Shown piece by piece: positions 1-13,400 of a stretch of DNA of 64,000 nt. The stretch is taken from NCBI GenBank assembly GCA_964019155.1, contig OZ025241.1:60370517-60434516 (forward strand). The letters run 5' to 3'. The position numbers were made by a program, and so were the translations under genes. The notes beneath the pieces are model-generated. The model was not told the DNA's origin, ran no database searches, and saw only the letters and a program-made list of their open reading frames with translations. Position 1 is the first letter of the stretch. Each line of letters opens with the position of its first letter. Source of the DNA: Osedax fenrisi (taxonomy: Eukaryota; Annelida; Polychaeta; Sabellida; Siboglinidae).

Positions 1-7
1 TACGTGG

Positions 8-37
8 GTATACCTTCAGGATGTATACCTTCGGGAT
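8..37. repeat. 15-bp tandem duplication, two copies
   Basis: GTATACCTTCAGGAT at 8-22 is followed directly by GTATACCTTCGGGAT at 23-37, with one mismatch. It is a short local duplication with no evident function. Confidence 0.8.
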
Positions 38-40
38 ATA

Positions 41-55
41 TACTTATAGGTATAC
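41..55 (+). repeat. 15-mer direct repeat, copy 1
   Basis: TACTTATAGGTATAC occurs identically here and at 570-584. An identical pair about 530 bp apart could be a target-site duplication around an inserted element. It could also be coincidence, because related CTATAGG and GTATAC motifs are frequent on both sides. Confidence 0.6.
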
Positions 56-403
56 ATATATCATATATCTAAGATATCAGACACGCATGCAATAGTATGC
101 GGGTTCAATCCCTTTAAATTATAATGGACATCACAATTTATGAAATTACTAAAAACATACATATTTCAATATCCCGTATATATGTAAAACACATAGTAGA
201 TCTATTAAACGAGTTGTTTATATATTTAATATAAATATTATGTATTACAAAATTGTATTAAAAAATGAATCCATAAACCATCCAGTAACCTCCCAACAAC
301 CTAACTAAACAATAAGATAACCCTTGCAATATGCCTTCCTCAATCTTACCGTGGCATGACGTACTATAATAAGCCAATGTTTATTAATATAAATATCTCA
401 TTA

Positions 404-422
404 ACACACACACATACACATA
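404..422. repeat. AC-rich microsatellite
   Basis: A short run of AC dinucleotides interrupted by AT steps, about 19 bp. It is an ordinary simple repeat. Confidence 0.75.
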
Positions 423-547
423 TTTCTGACTATATTTCTGTTAAACAATAACATGATATTATTGTATAACGAATTAGAAAATCGAATTTAGTAATTATAT
501 AATATAATTAATGCTTTTGAACTATGGTGCTGGAGGAAATTGCTCGG

Positions 548-584
548 TTACCTATAGGTTACCTATAGTTACTTATAGGTATAC
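548..584 (+). repeat. CTATAGG-motif cluster and copy 2 of the 15-mer
   Basis: Three degenerate copies of a 10-11-bp motif (TTACCTATAGG, TTACCTATAG, TTACTTATAGG) lie in a row. The last is part of the 15-mer at 570-584 that also occurs at 41-55. The motif core is palindromic (CCTATAGG). Confidence 0.7.
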
Positions 585-616
585 TTAGATATGAAGAGAA
601 ATACTGAGATAATTGA

Positions 617-896
617 CATAATACAACTAAAAGAACGCTCGAATCCAGAATTTTCAAGGCTGCCCTATCTTTTTTCGGAAACGTTCGATCAGCTATGATG
701 GAATTGCAAATGATGCTGGAAAGAATTGAAGGTCGGCGAGGTAGAGGCATACCACATTGCACCTGGCTAGACAATATACAAAAATATCTCTAAAGATATT
801 ATGAATCTCCGACTAGATGCTAGAGATAGACCGGGATGGAGAATAGCTACCATGGATGTCGCCAGGGGTCAGTTTCGACTCTACGGCACAAGGTAA
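617..896 (+). pseudogene. decayed 3' end of a LINE reverse transcriptase (RTE-like tail)
   Basis: A LINE is a non-LTR retrotransposon whose polyprotein carries endonuclease and reverse transcriptase. This fragment is the extreme C-terminal tail. Frame 617-793 reads FFGNVRSAMMELQMMLERIE (from about 665), then GRRGRGIPHCTWLDNIQ, and ends at TAA 791-793. The continuation is one base out of frame, at 795-896: LDARDRPGWRIATMDVARGQ and then RLYGTR before TAA. The pattern FFGxV, then GRRGRGxP, WLDNI, ARDRxxWR and VARGQxRLxGTR is the usual order in tails of RTE/BovB-type and related LINEs. The in-frame stop plus frameshift means it is dead. The catalytic reverse transcriptase core is not in the window upstream, so the copy is truncated. 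Clade assignment rests on memory of the tail pattern and is less certain than the LINE call. Confidence 0.7.
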
Positions 897-1202
897 TGCT
901 AACGAATCACTATTAACGTCATAGTTCAAAATGCCTAGTATTAACATATACTATATGTGTACATATATAAAATAGGCCTTACATATATCTACCATGTTAT
1001 TAGAAATTGTTATTATTCTTCTACATCATTATTTGTTTACGTTTACAAATATAATATGCCTATTATTTTTTACTTTCATAGTATCGTATGCTACGATTCG
1101 TATCCCTTCATTATGTGATCTAATTCTCATAAATGAGAAAAAGTTTAACATAAATGAGAAATATTATTGCTTATGATTGTGATACATTAACTAACTGACT
1201 AC
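897..1202. other. AT-rich spacer after the LINE remnant
   Basis: No gene is supported. Part may be the 3' untranslated region of the LINE remnant ending at 896. It contains a 60-codon frame rich in hydrophobic residues (994-1176), which I regard as chance, and a small duplication at 1128-1161. Confidence 0.5.
1128..1161. repeat. 13-bp direct repeat with a 7-bp inverted repeat
   Basis: CATAAATGAGAAA occurs at 1128-1140 and again at 1149-1161, 21 bp apart. TTCTCAT at 1124-1130 and ATGAGAA at 1133-1139 form a perfect inverted repeat with a 2-nt loop. No function can be assigned. Confidence 0.7.
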
Positions 1203-1376
1203 CTATTTAGCGTGTAGTACATTTACTTGTAGTAATTTATCGAAGTCAGGTGTTATATAATAGTAGACACCGTTGAGGGAGTTGGGAAGCGTGATTCCCT
1301 TGACGAATAGGTCTACAGTACAACCACCGGAAAGATCGCCGTGAAGTGAACAAAAAGATGGGGGGTGGCAGCAATA
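1203..1376 (-). other. unrecognised protein-like remnant
   Basis: On the minus strand one frame is open from about 1376 down to the stop at 1203-1205. It reads, in two pieces, LHGDLSGGCTVDLFVKGITL and then PNSLNGVYYYITPDFDKLLQ. The composition looks much more like real protein than the surrounding AT-rich DNA, with mixed polar and hydrophobic residues and few low-complexity runs. I do not recognise the family and see no start codon. It may be a fragment of a mobile-element protein or a non-coding element whose base composition happens to read well. It sits immediately beside the left edge of the array. The same bases can fold into the hairpin listed at 1263-1316. Confidence 0.25.
1263..1316. 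other. two-part stem-loop at the left edge of the array
   Basis: GTAGAC (1263-1268) is complementary to GTCTAC (1311-1316). Inside it, 1271-1280 pairs with 1296-1305 over 10 positions, two of them G-T wobbles, leaving a 15-nt loop and a small asymmetric internal loop. The core sequences expected of a hammerhead ribozyme were not found. It could be a structured transcript end of a mobile element, or fortuitous. Confidence 0.35.
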
Positions 1377-1500
1377 TTAGGATAGTTATGAATATCAGCG
1401 ATATTAGGAATGTCCGGGGTGTCAGTATTATATAGTAAAAAATGTTAGGAATATTAACGATATCAGGTATGACAGTAATGTTAACAATGTTAGTAATATT
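1366..1500. repeat. degenerate left edge of the tandem array
   Basis: The first units are diverged. Pieces resembling the unit (AATATCAGCGATATTAGG, then GGGGTGTCAGTA) are interrupted by non-repeat bases such as TATATAGTAAAA near 1431. Well-ordered units start near 1460-1500. A decayed edge is what unequal crossing-over leaves where homogenisation is weak. Confidence 0.75.
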
Positions 1501-4499
1501 AGCGATGGCAGGAATGTTAACAATGTTAGTAATATTAGCGATACCAGGTATGGCAGGAATGTTAACAATGTTAGGAAGATTAGCGATACCAGGTATGTCA
1601 GGAATGTTAACAATGTTAGGAAGATTAGCGATGGCAGGAATGTTAACAATGTTAGTAATATTAGCGATACCAGGTATGGCAGTAATGTTAACAATGTTAG
1701 TAATATTAGCGATACCAGGTATGGCAGTAATGTTAACAGTGTTAGTAATATTAGCGATACTAGGTATGGCAGTAATGTTAACAATGTTAGTAATACTAGC
1801 GATACCAGGTATGGCAGTAATGTTAACAATGTTAGGAAGATTAGCGATACCAGGTATGGCAGTAATGTTAACAATGTTAGGAAGATTAGCGATACCAGGT
1901 ATGGCAGTAATGTTAACAATGTTAGTAATATTAGCGATACTAGGTATGGCAGTAATGTTAACAATGTTAGTAATATTAGCGATGGAAGGAATGTTAACAA
2001 TGTTAGTAATATTAGCGATACTATGTATGGCAGTAATGTTAACAATGTTAGTAATATTAGCGATACCAGGTATGGCAGTAATGTTAACAATGTTAGTAAT
2101 ATTAGCGATACTAGGTATGGCAGTAATGTTAACAATGTTAGTAATACTAGCGATACCAGGTATGGCAGTAATGTTAACAATGTTAGGAAGATTAGCGATA
2201 CCAGGTATGGCAGTAATGTTAACAATGTTAGTAATATTAGCGATACTAGGTATGGCAGTAATGTTAACAATGTTAGTAATATTAGCGATACTAGGTATGG
2301 CAGTAATGTTAACAATGTTAGGAAGATTAGCGATACCAGGTATGGCAGTAATGTTAACAATGTTAGTAATATTAGCGATACTAGGTATGGCAGTAATGTT
2401 AACAATGTTAGTAATATTAGCGATACCAGGTATGGCAGTAATGTTAACAATGTTAGGAAGATTAGCGATACCAGGTATGGCAGTAATGTTAACAATGTTA
2501 GTAATATTAGCGATACTAGGTATGGCAGTAATGTTAACAATGTTAGTAATATTAGCGATACTAGGTATGGCAGTAATGTTAACAATGTTAGTAATATTAG
2601 CGATACCAGGTATGGCAGTAATGTTAACAATGTTAGTAATATTAGCGATACTAGGTATGGCAGTAATGTTAACAATGTTAGTAATATTAGCGATGGAAGG
2701 AATGATAACAATGTTAGTAATATTAGCGATACTATGTATGGCAGTAATGTTAACAATGTTAGTAATATTAGCGATGGAAGGAATGATAACAATGTTAGGA
2801 AGATTAGCGATACCAGGTATGGCAGTAATGTTAACAATGTTAGTAATATTAGCGATGGCAGGAATGTTAACAATGTTAGTAATATTAGCGATACCAGGTA
2901 TGGCAGTAATGTTAACAATGTTAGTGATATTAGCGATGGAAGGAATGATAACAATGTTAGTAATATTAGCGATACTAGGTATGGCAGTAATGTTAACAAT
3001 GTTAGTAATATTAGCGATACTAGGTATGGCAGAAATGTTAACAATGTTAGTAATATTAGCGATACTAGGTATGGCAGTAATGTTAACAATGTTAGTAATA
3101 TTAGCGATAACAGGTATGGCAGTAATGTTAACAATGTTAGTAATATTAGCGATACCAGGTATGGCAGTAATGTTAACAATGTTAGTAATATTAGCGATAC
3201 CAGGTATGGCAGTAATGTTAACAATATTAGTAATATTAGCGATACCAGGTATGGCAGTAATGTTAACAATGTTAGTAATATTAGCGATACCAGGTATGGC
3301 AGTAATGTTAACAATGTTAGGAAGATTAGCGATACCAGGTATGGAAGTAATGTTAACAATGTTAGTAATATTAGCTATACCAGGTATGGCAGTAATGTTA
3401 ACAATGTTAGTAATATTAGCGATACTAGGTATGGCAGTAATGTTAACAATGTTAGTAATATTAGCGATACCAGGTATGGCAGTAATGTTAACAATGTTAG
3501 TAATATTAGCGATACTAGGTATGGCAGTAATGTTAACAATGTTAGTAATACTAGCGATACCAGGTATGGCAGTAATGTTAACAATGTTAGGAAGATTAGC
3601 GATACCAGGTATGGCAGTAATGTTAACAATGTTAGGAAGATTAGCGATACCAGGTATGGCAGTAATGTTAACAATGTTAGTAATATTAGCGATACTAGGT
3701 ATGGCAGTAATGTTAACAATGTTAGTAATATTAGCGATACTAGGTATGGCAGTAATGTTAACAATGTTAGTAATATTAGCGATACTAGGTATGGCAGTAA
3801 TGTTAACAATGTTAGTAATATTAGCGATACTAGGTATGGCAGTAATGTTAACAATGTTAGTAATATTCGCGATGGAAGGAATGTTAACAATGTTAGTAAT
3901 ATTAGCGATACTATGTATGGCAGTAATGTTAACAATGTTAGTAATATTAGCGATACCAGGTATGGCAGTAATGTTAACAATGTTAGTAATATTAGCGATA
4001 CTAGGTATGGCAGTAATGTTAACAATGTTAGTAATATTAGCGATGGAAGGAATGATAACAATGTTAGTAATATTAGCGATACTATGTATGGCAGTAATGT
4101 TAACAATGTTAGTAATATTAGCGATGGAAGGAATGATAACAATGTTAGGAAGATTAGCGATACCAGGTATGGCAGTAATGTTAACAATGTTAGTAATATT
4201 AGCGATACTAGGTATGGCAGTAATGTTAACAATGTTAGTAATATTAGCGATACTAGGTATGGCAGTAATGTTAACAATGTTAGTAATATTAGCGATACCA
4301 GGTATGGCAGTAATGTTAACAATGTTAGTAATATTAGCGATACTAGGTATGGCAGTAATGTTAACAATGTTAGTAATATTAGCGATGGAAGGAATGATAA
4401 CAATGTTAGTAATATTAGCGATACTATATATGGCAGTAATGTTAACAATGTTAGTAATATTAGCGATGGAAGGAATGATAACAATGTTAGGAAGATTAG

Positions 4500-7400
4500 C
4501 GATACCAGGTATGGCAGTAATGTTAACAATGTTAGTAATATTAGCGATGGCAGGAATGTTAACAATGTTAGTAATATTAGCGATACCAGGTATGGCAGTA
4601 ATGTTAACAATGTTAGTGATATTAGCGATGGAAGGAATGATAACAATGTTAGTAATATTAGCGATACTAGGTATGGCAGTAATGTTAACAATGTTAGTAA
4701 TATTAGCGATACTAGGTATGGCAGAAATGTTAACAATGTTAGTAATATTAGCGATACTAGGTATGGCAGTAATGTTAACAATGTTAGTAATATTAGCGAT
4801 AACAGGTATGGCAGTAATGTTAACAATGTTAGTAATATTAGCGATACCAGGTATGGCAGTAATGTTAACAATGTTAGTAATATTAGCGATACCAGGTATG
4901 GCAGTAATGTTAACAATATTAGTAATATTAGCGATACCAGGTATGGCAGTAATGTTAACAATGTTAGTAATATTAGCGATACCAGGTATGGCAGTAATGT
5001 TAACAATGTTAGGAAGATTAGCGATACCAGGTATGGAAGTAATGTTAACAATGTTAGTAATATTAGCTATACCAGGTATGGCAGTAATGTTAACAATGTT
5101 AGTAATATTAGCGATACTAGGTATGGCAGTAATGTTAACAATGTTAGTAATATTAGCGATACCAGGTATGGCAGTAATGTTAACAATGTTAGTAATATTA
5201 GCGATACTAGGTATGGCAGTAATGTTAACAATGTTAGTAATACTAGCGATACCAGGTATGGCAGTAATGTTAACAATGTTAGGAAGATTAGCGATACCAG
5301 GTATGGCAGTAATGTTAACAATGTTAGGAAGATTAGCGATACCAGGTATGGCAGTAATGTTAACAATGTTAGTAATATTAGCGATACTAGGTATGGCAGT
5401 AATGTTAACAATGTTAGTAATATTAGCGATACTAGGTATGGCAGTAATGTTAACAATGTTAGTAATATTAGCGATACTAGGTATGGCAGTAATGTTAACA
5501 ATGTTAGTAATATTAGCGATACTAGGTATGGCAGTAATGTTAACAATGTTAGTAATATTCGCGATGGAAGGAATGTTAACAATGTTAGTAATATTAGCGA
5601 TACTATGTATGGCAGTAATGTTAACAATGTTAGTAATATTAGCGATACCAGGTATGGCAGTAATGTTAACAATGTTAGTAATATTAGCGATACTAGGTAT
5701 GGCAGTAATGTTAACAATGTTAGTAATATTAGCGATGGAAGGAATGATAACAATGTTAGTAATATTAGCGATACTATGTATGGCAGTAATGTTAACAATG
5801 TTAGTAATATTAGCGATGGAAGGAATGATAACAATGTTAGGAAGATTAGCGATACCAGGTATGGCAGTAATGTTAACAATGTTAGTAATATTAGCGATGG
5901 AAGGAATGATAACAATGTTAGTAATATTAGCGATACCAGGTATGGCAGTAATGTTAACAATGTTAGTAATATTAGCGATGGAAGGAATGATAACACTGTT
6001 AGTAATATTAGCGATACTAGGTATGGCAGTAATGTTAACAATGTTAGTAATATTAGCGATACTAGGTATGGCAGTAATGTTAACAATGTTAGTAATATTA
6101 GCGATACTAGGTATGGCAGTAATGTTAACAATGTTAGTAATATTAGCGATACCAGGTATGGCAGTAATGTTAACAATGTTAGTAATATTAGCGATACCAG
6201 GTATGGCAGTAATGTTAACAATGTTAGTAATATTAGCGATACCAGGTATGGCAGTAATGTTAACAATATTAGTAATATTAGCGATACCAGGTATGGCAGT
6301 AATGTTAACAATGTTAGTAATATTAGCGATACCAGGTATGGCAGTAATGTTAACAATGTTAGGAAGATTAGCGATACCAGGTATGGAAGTAATGTTAACA
6401 ATGTTAGTAATATTAGCTATACCAGGTATGGCAGTAATGTTAACAATGTTAGTAATATTAGCGATACTAGGTATGGCAGTAATGTTAACAATGTTAGTAA
6501 TATTAGCGATACCAGGTATGGCAGTAATGTTAACAATGTTAGTAATATTAGCGATACCAGGTATGGCAGTAATGTTAACAATGTTAGTAATATTAGCGAT
6601 GGAAGGAATGTTAACAATGTTAGTAATATTAGCGATACCAGGTATGGCAGTAATGTTAACAATGTTAGGAAGATTAGCGATACCAGGTATGGCAGTAATG
6701 TTAACAATGTTAGTAATATTAGCGATGGAAGGAATGTTAACAATGTTAGTAATATTAGCGATACCAGGTATGGCAGTAATGTTAACAATGTTAGTAATAT
6801 TAGCGATGGAAGGAATGTTAACAATGTTAGTAATATTAGCGATACTATGTATGGCAGTAATGTTAACAATGTTAGTAATATTAGCGATGGAAGGAATGAT
6901 AACAATGTTAGTAATATTAGCGATACCAGGTATGGCAGTAATGTTAACAATGTTAGTAATATTAGCGATACCAGGTATGGCAGTAATGTTAACAATGTTA
7001 GTAATATTAGCGATACTAGGTATGGCAGTAATGTTAACAATGTTAGTAATATTAGCGATACCAGGTATGGCAGTAATGTTAACAATGTTAGTAATATTAG
7101 CGATACCAGGTATGGCAGTAATGTTAACAATGTTAGGAAGATTAGCGATACCAGGTATGGCAGTAATGTTAACAATGTTAGTAATATTAGCGATACCAGG
7201 TATGGCAGTAATGTTAACAATGTTAGTAATATTAGCGATACTAGGTATGGCAGTAATGCTAACAATGTTAGTAATATTAGCGATACTAGGTATGGCAGTA
7301 ATGTTAACAATGTTAGTAATATTAGCGATGGAAGGAATGTTAACAATGTTAGTAATATTAGCGATACTATGTATGGCAGTAATGTTAACAATGTTAGTAA

Positions 7401-10400
7401 TATTAGCGATACCAGGTATGGCAGTAATGTTAACAATGTTAGTAATATTAGCGATACTAGGTATGGCAGTAATGTTAACAATGTTAGTAATATTAGCGAT
7501 GGAAGGAATGTTAACAATGTTAGTAATATTAGCGATACTATGTATGGCAGTAATGTTAACAATGTTAGTAATATTAGCGATGGAAGGAATGATAACAATG
7601 TTAGGAAGATTAGCGATACCAGGTATGGCAGTAATGTTAACAATGTTAGTAATATTAGCGATACCAGGTATGGCAGTAATGTTAACAATGTTAGTAATAT
7701 TAGCGATACTATGTATGGCAGTAATGTTAACAATGTTAGTAATATTAGCGATGGAAGGAATGATAACAATGTTAGGAAGATTAGCGATACCAGGTATGGC
7801 AGTAATGTTAACAATGTTAGTAATATTAGCGATGGAAGGAATGTTAACAATGTTAGTAATATTAGCGATACCAGGTATGGCAGTAATGTTAACAATGTTA
7901 GTAATATTAGCGATACAAGGTATGGCAGGAATGTTAACAATGTTAGTAATATTAGCGATACTATGTATGGCAGTAATGTTAACAATGTTAGTAATGTTAG
8001 CGATGGAAGGAATGATAACAATGTTAGTAATATTAGCGATACCAGGTATGGCAGTAATGTTAACAATGTTAGTAATATTAGCGATACTATGTATGGCAGT
8101 AATGTTAACAATGTTAGTAATATTAGCGATGGAAGGAATGATAACAATGTTAGTAACATTAGCGATACTATGTATGGCAGTAATGTTAACAATGTTAGTA
8201 ATATTAGCGATGGAAGGAATGATAACAATGTTAGTAATATTAGCGATACCAGGTATGGCAGTAATGTTAACAATGTTAGTAATATTAGCGATACTATGTA
8301 TGGCAGTAATGTTAACAATGTTAGTAATATTAGCGATGGAAGGAATGATAACAATGTTAGTAATATTAGCGATACCAGGTATGGCAGTAATGTTAACAAT
8401 GTTAGTAATATTAGCGATACCAGGTATGGCAGGAATGTTAACAATGTTAGTAATATTAGCGATACCAGGTATGGAAGGAATGTTAACAATGTTAGTAATA
8501 TTAGCGATACCAGGTATGGCAGTAATGTTAACAATAATAGTAATATTAGCGATACCAGGTATGGCAGGAATGTTAACAATGTTAGTAATATTAGCGATGG
8601 AAGGAATGATAACAATGTTAGTAATATTAGCGATACTATGTATGGCAGTAATGTTAACAATGTTAGTAATATTAGCGATACCAGATATGGCAGTAATGTT
8701 AACAATGTTAGTAATATTAGCGATACCAGGTATGGCAGTAATGTTAACAATGTTAGTAATATTAGCGATACCAGGTATGGCAGTAATGTTAACAATATTA
8801 GTAATATTAGCGATACTATGTATGGCAGTAATGTTAACAATGTTAGTAATATTAGCGATGGAAGGAATGATAACAATGTTAGGAAGATTAGCGATACCAG
8901 GTATGGCAGTAATGTTAACAATGTTAGTAATATTAGCGATACCAGGTATGGCAGTAATGTTAACAATGTTAGTAATATTAGCGATACCAGGTATGGCAGT
9001 AATGTTAACAATGTTAGTAATATTAGCGATACCAGGTATGGCAGTAATGTTAACAATATTAGTAATATTAGCGATACCAGGTATGGCAGGAATGTTAACA
9101 ATGTTAGTAATATTAGCGATACCAGGTATGGCAATAATGTTAACAATGTTAGTAATATTAGCGATACTATGTATGGCAGTAATGTTAACAATGTTAGTAA
9201 TATTAACGATGGAAGGAATGATAACAATGTTAGGAAGATTAGCGATACCAGGTATGGCAGTAATGTTAACAATGTTAGTAATATTAGCGATGGAAGGAAT
9301 GATAACAATGTTAGGAAGATTAGCGATACCAGGTATGGCAGTAATGTTAACAATGTTAGTAATATTAGCGATGGAAGGAATGATAACAATGTTAGGAAGA
9401 TTAGCGATACCAGGTATGGCAGTAATGTTAACAATGTTAGTAATACTAGCGATACCAGGTATGGCAGTAATGTTAACAATGTTAGTAATATTAGCGATAC
9501 TATGTATGGCAGTAATGTTAACAATGTTAGTAATATTAGCGATGGAAGGAATGATAACAATGTTAGGAAGATTAGCGATACTAGGTATGGCAGTAATGTT
9601 AACAATGTTAGTAATATTAGCGATACCAGGTATGGCAGTAATGTTAACAATGTTAGTAATATTAGCGATACCAGGTATGGCAGTAATGTTAACAATGTTA
9701 GGAAGATTAGCGATACCAGGTATGGCAGTAATGTTAACAATGTTAGTAATATTAGCGATACCAGGTATGGCAGTAATGTTAACAATGTTAGTAATATTAG
9801 CGATACTAGGTATGGCAGTAATGTTAACAATGTTAGTAATATTAGCGATACTAGGTATGGCAGTAATGTTAACAATGTTAGTAATATTAGCGATGGAAGG
9901 AATGTTAACAATGTTAGTAATATTAGCGATACTATGTATGGCAGTAATGTTAACAATGTTAGTAATATTAGCGATACCAGGTATGGCAGTAATGTTAACA
10001 ATGTTAGTAATATTAGCGATACTAGGTATGGCAGTAATGTTAACAATGTTAGTAATATTAGCGATGGAAGGAATGTTAACAATGTTAGTAATATTAGCGA
10101 TACTATGTATGGCAGTAATGTTAACAATGTTAGTAATATTAGCGATGGAAGGAATGATAACAATGTTAGGAAGATTAGCGATACCAGGTATGGCAGTAAT
10201 GTTAACAATGTTAGTAATATTAGCGATACCAGGTATGGCAGTAATGTTAACAATGTTAGTAATATTAGCGATACTAGGTATGGCAGTAATGTTAACAATG
10301 TTAGTAATATTAGCGATACCAGGTATGGCAGTAATGTTAACAATGTTAGTAATATTAGCGATACCAGGTATGGCAGTAATGTTAACAATGTTAGGAAGAT

Positions 10401-13400
10401 TAGCGATACCAGGTATGGCAGTAATGTTAACAATGTTAGTAATATTAGCGATACCAGGTATGGCAGTAATGTTAACAATGTTAGTAATATTAGCGATACT
10501 AGGTATGGCAGTAATGTTAACAATGTTAGTAATATTAGCGATACTAGGTATGGCAGTAATGTTAACAATGTTAGTAATATTAGCGATGGAAGGAATGTTA
10601 ACAATGTTAGTAATATTAGCGATACTATGTATGGCAGTAATGTTAACAATGTTAGTAATATTAGCGATACCAGGTATGGCAGTAATGTTAAAAATGTTAG
10701 TAATATTAGCGATGGCAGGAATGTTAACAATGTTAGTAATATTAGCGATACCAGGTATGGCAGTAATGTTAACAATGTTAGTGATATTAGCGATGGAAGG
10801 AATGATAACAATGTTAGTAATATTAGCGATACTAGGTATGGCAGTAATGTTAACAATGTTAGTAATATTAGCGATACTAGGTATGGCAGAAATGTTAACA
10901 ATGTTAGTAATATTAGCGATACTAGGTATGGCAGTAATGTTAACAATGTTAGTAATATTAGCGATAACAGGTATGGCAGTAATGTTAACAATGTTAGTAA
11001 TATTAGCGATACCAGGTATGGCAGTAATGTTAACAATGTTAGTAATATTAGCGATACCAGGTATGGCAGTAATGTTAACAATATTAGTAATATTAGCGAT
11101 ACCAGGTATGGCAGTAATGTTAACAATGTTAGTAATATTAGCGATACCAGGTATGGCAGTAATGTTAACAATGTTAGGAAGATTAGCGATACCAGGTATG
11201 GAAGTAATGTTAACAATGTTAGTAATATTAGCTATACCAGGTATGGCAGTAATGTTAACAATGTTAGTAATATTAGCGATACTAGGTATGGCAGTAATGT
11301 TAACAATGTTAGTAATATTAGCGATACCAGGTATGGCAGTAATGTTAACAATGTTAGTAATATTAGCGATACTAGGTATGGCAGTAATGTTAACAATGTT
11401 AGTAATACTAGCGATACCAGGTATGGCAGTAATGTTAACAATGTTAGGAAGATTAGCGATACCAGGTATGGCAGTAATGTTAACAATGTTAGGAAGATTA
11501 GCGATACCAGGTATGGCAGTAATGTTAACAATGTTAGTAATATTAGCGATACTAGGTATGGCAGTAATGTTAACAATGTTAGTAATATTAGCGATACTAG
11601 GTATGGCAGTAATGTTAACAATGTTAGTAATATTAGCGATACTAGGTATGGCAGTAATGTTAACAATGTTAGTAATATTAGCGATACTAGGTATGGCAGT
11701 AATGTTAACAATGTTAGTAATATTCGCGATGGAAGGAATGTTAACAATGTTAGTAATATTAGCGATACTATGTATGGCAGTAATGTTAACAATGTTAGTA
11801 ATATTAGCGATACTAGGTATGGCAGTAATGTTAACAATGTTAGTAATATTAGCGATACTAGGTATGGCAGTAATGTTAACAATGTTAGTAATATTAGCGA
11901 TGGAAGGAATGATAACAATGTTAGTAATATTAGCGATACTATGTATGGCAGTAATGTTAACAATGTTAGTAATATTAGCGATGGAAGGAATGATAACAAT
12001 GTTAGGAAGATTAGCGATACCAGGTATGGCAGTAATGTTAACAATGTTAGTAATATTAGCGATGGAAGGAATGATAACAATGTTAGTAATATTAGCGATA
12101 CCAGGTATGGCAGTAATGTTAACAATGTTAGTAATATTAGCGATGGAAGGAATGATAACACTGTTAGTAATATTAGCGATACTAGGTATGGCAGTAATGT
12201 TAACAATGTTAGTAATATTAGCGATACTAGGTATGGCAGTAATGTTAACAATGTTAGTAATATTAGCGATACTAGGTATGGCAGTAATGTTAACAATGTT
12301 AGTAATATTAGCGATACCAGGTATGGCAGTAATGTTAACAATGTTAGTAATATTAGCGATACCAGGTATGGCAGTAATGTTAACAATGTTAGTAATATTA
12401 GCGATACCAGGTATGGCAGTAATGTTAACAATATTAGTAATATTAGCGATACCAGGTATGGCAGTAATGTTAACAATGTTAGTAATATTAGCGATACCAG
12501 GTATGGCAGTAATGTTAACAATGTTAGGAAGATTAGCGATACCAGGTATGGAAGTAATGTTAACAATGTTAGTAATATTAGCTATACCAGGTATGGCAGT
12601 AATGTTAACAATGTTAGTAATATTAGCGATACTAGGTATGGCAGTAATGTTAACAATGTTAGTAATATTAGCGATACCAGGTATGGCAGTAATGTTAACA
12701 ATGTTAGTAATATTAGCGATACCAGGTATGGCAGTAATGTTAACAATGTTAGTAATATTAGCGATGGAAGGAATGTTAACAATGTTAGTAATATTAGCGA
12801 TACCAGGTATGGCAGTAATGTTAACAATGTTAGGAAGATTAGCGATACCAGGTATGGCAGTAATGTTAACAATGTTAGTAATATTAGCGATGGAAGGAAT
12901 GTTAACAATGTTAGTAATATTAGCGATACCAGGTATGGCAGTAATGTTAACAATGTTAGTAATATTAGCGATGGAAGGAATGTTAACAATGTTAGTAATA
13001 TTAGCGATACTATGTATGGCAGTAATGTTAACAATGTTAGTAATATTAGCGATGGAAGGAATGATAACAATGTTAGTAATATTAGCGATACCAGGTATGG
13101 CAGTAATGTTAACAATGTTAGTAATATTAGCGATACCAGGTATGGCAGTAATGTTAACAATGTTAGTAATATTAGCGATACTAGGTATGGCAGTAATGTT
13201 AACAATGTTAGTAATATTAGCGATACCAGGTATGGCAGTAATGTTAACAATGTTAGTAATATTAGCGATACCAGGTATGGCAGTAATGTTAACAATGTTA
13301 GGAAGATTAGCGATACCAGGTATGGCAGTAATGTTAACAATGTTAGTAATATTAGCGATACCAGGTATGGCAGTAATGTTAACAATGTTAGTAATATTAG

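Larger units (their letters stand above)
1..616. other. AT-rich flank with no gene
   Basis: No reading frame here has recognisable similarity to a protein. The stretch is AT-rich and holds only short repeats, listed separately: a 15-bp tandem pair, a pair of identical 15-mers about 0.5 kb apart, and an AC microsatellite. It is intergenic or mobile-element-derived DNA of unknown age. Confidence 0.6.

Noticed and set aside
101..112. GGGTTCAATCCC resembling a tRNA T-loop or pol III B box, possibly a SINE head
   Set aside because: The flanking bases do not form a proper T-stem and no A box or acceptor stem is visible upstream, so neither a tRNA nor a SINE can be supported.
559..774. 71-codon minus-strand frame
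   Set aside because: It is antisense to the recognisable LINE tail on the plus strand and has no similarity of its own that I can see.
994..1176. 60-codon plus-strand frame with hydrophobic residues
   Set aside because: It lies in AT-rich DNA where such frames arise by chance. No domain, no splice or regulatory context, and its 3' part overlaps a small duplication.
1203..1376. Hammerhead ribozyme at the edge of the array
   Set aside because: I looked for the CUGAUGA and GAAA cores in the right arrangement on both strands and did not find them.
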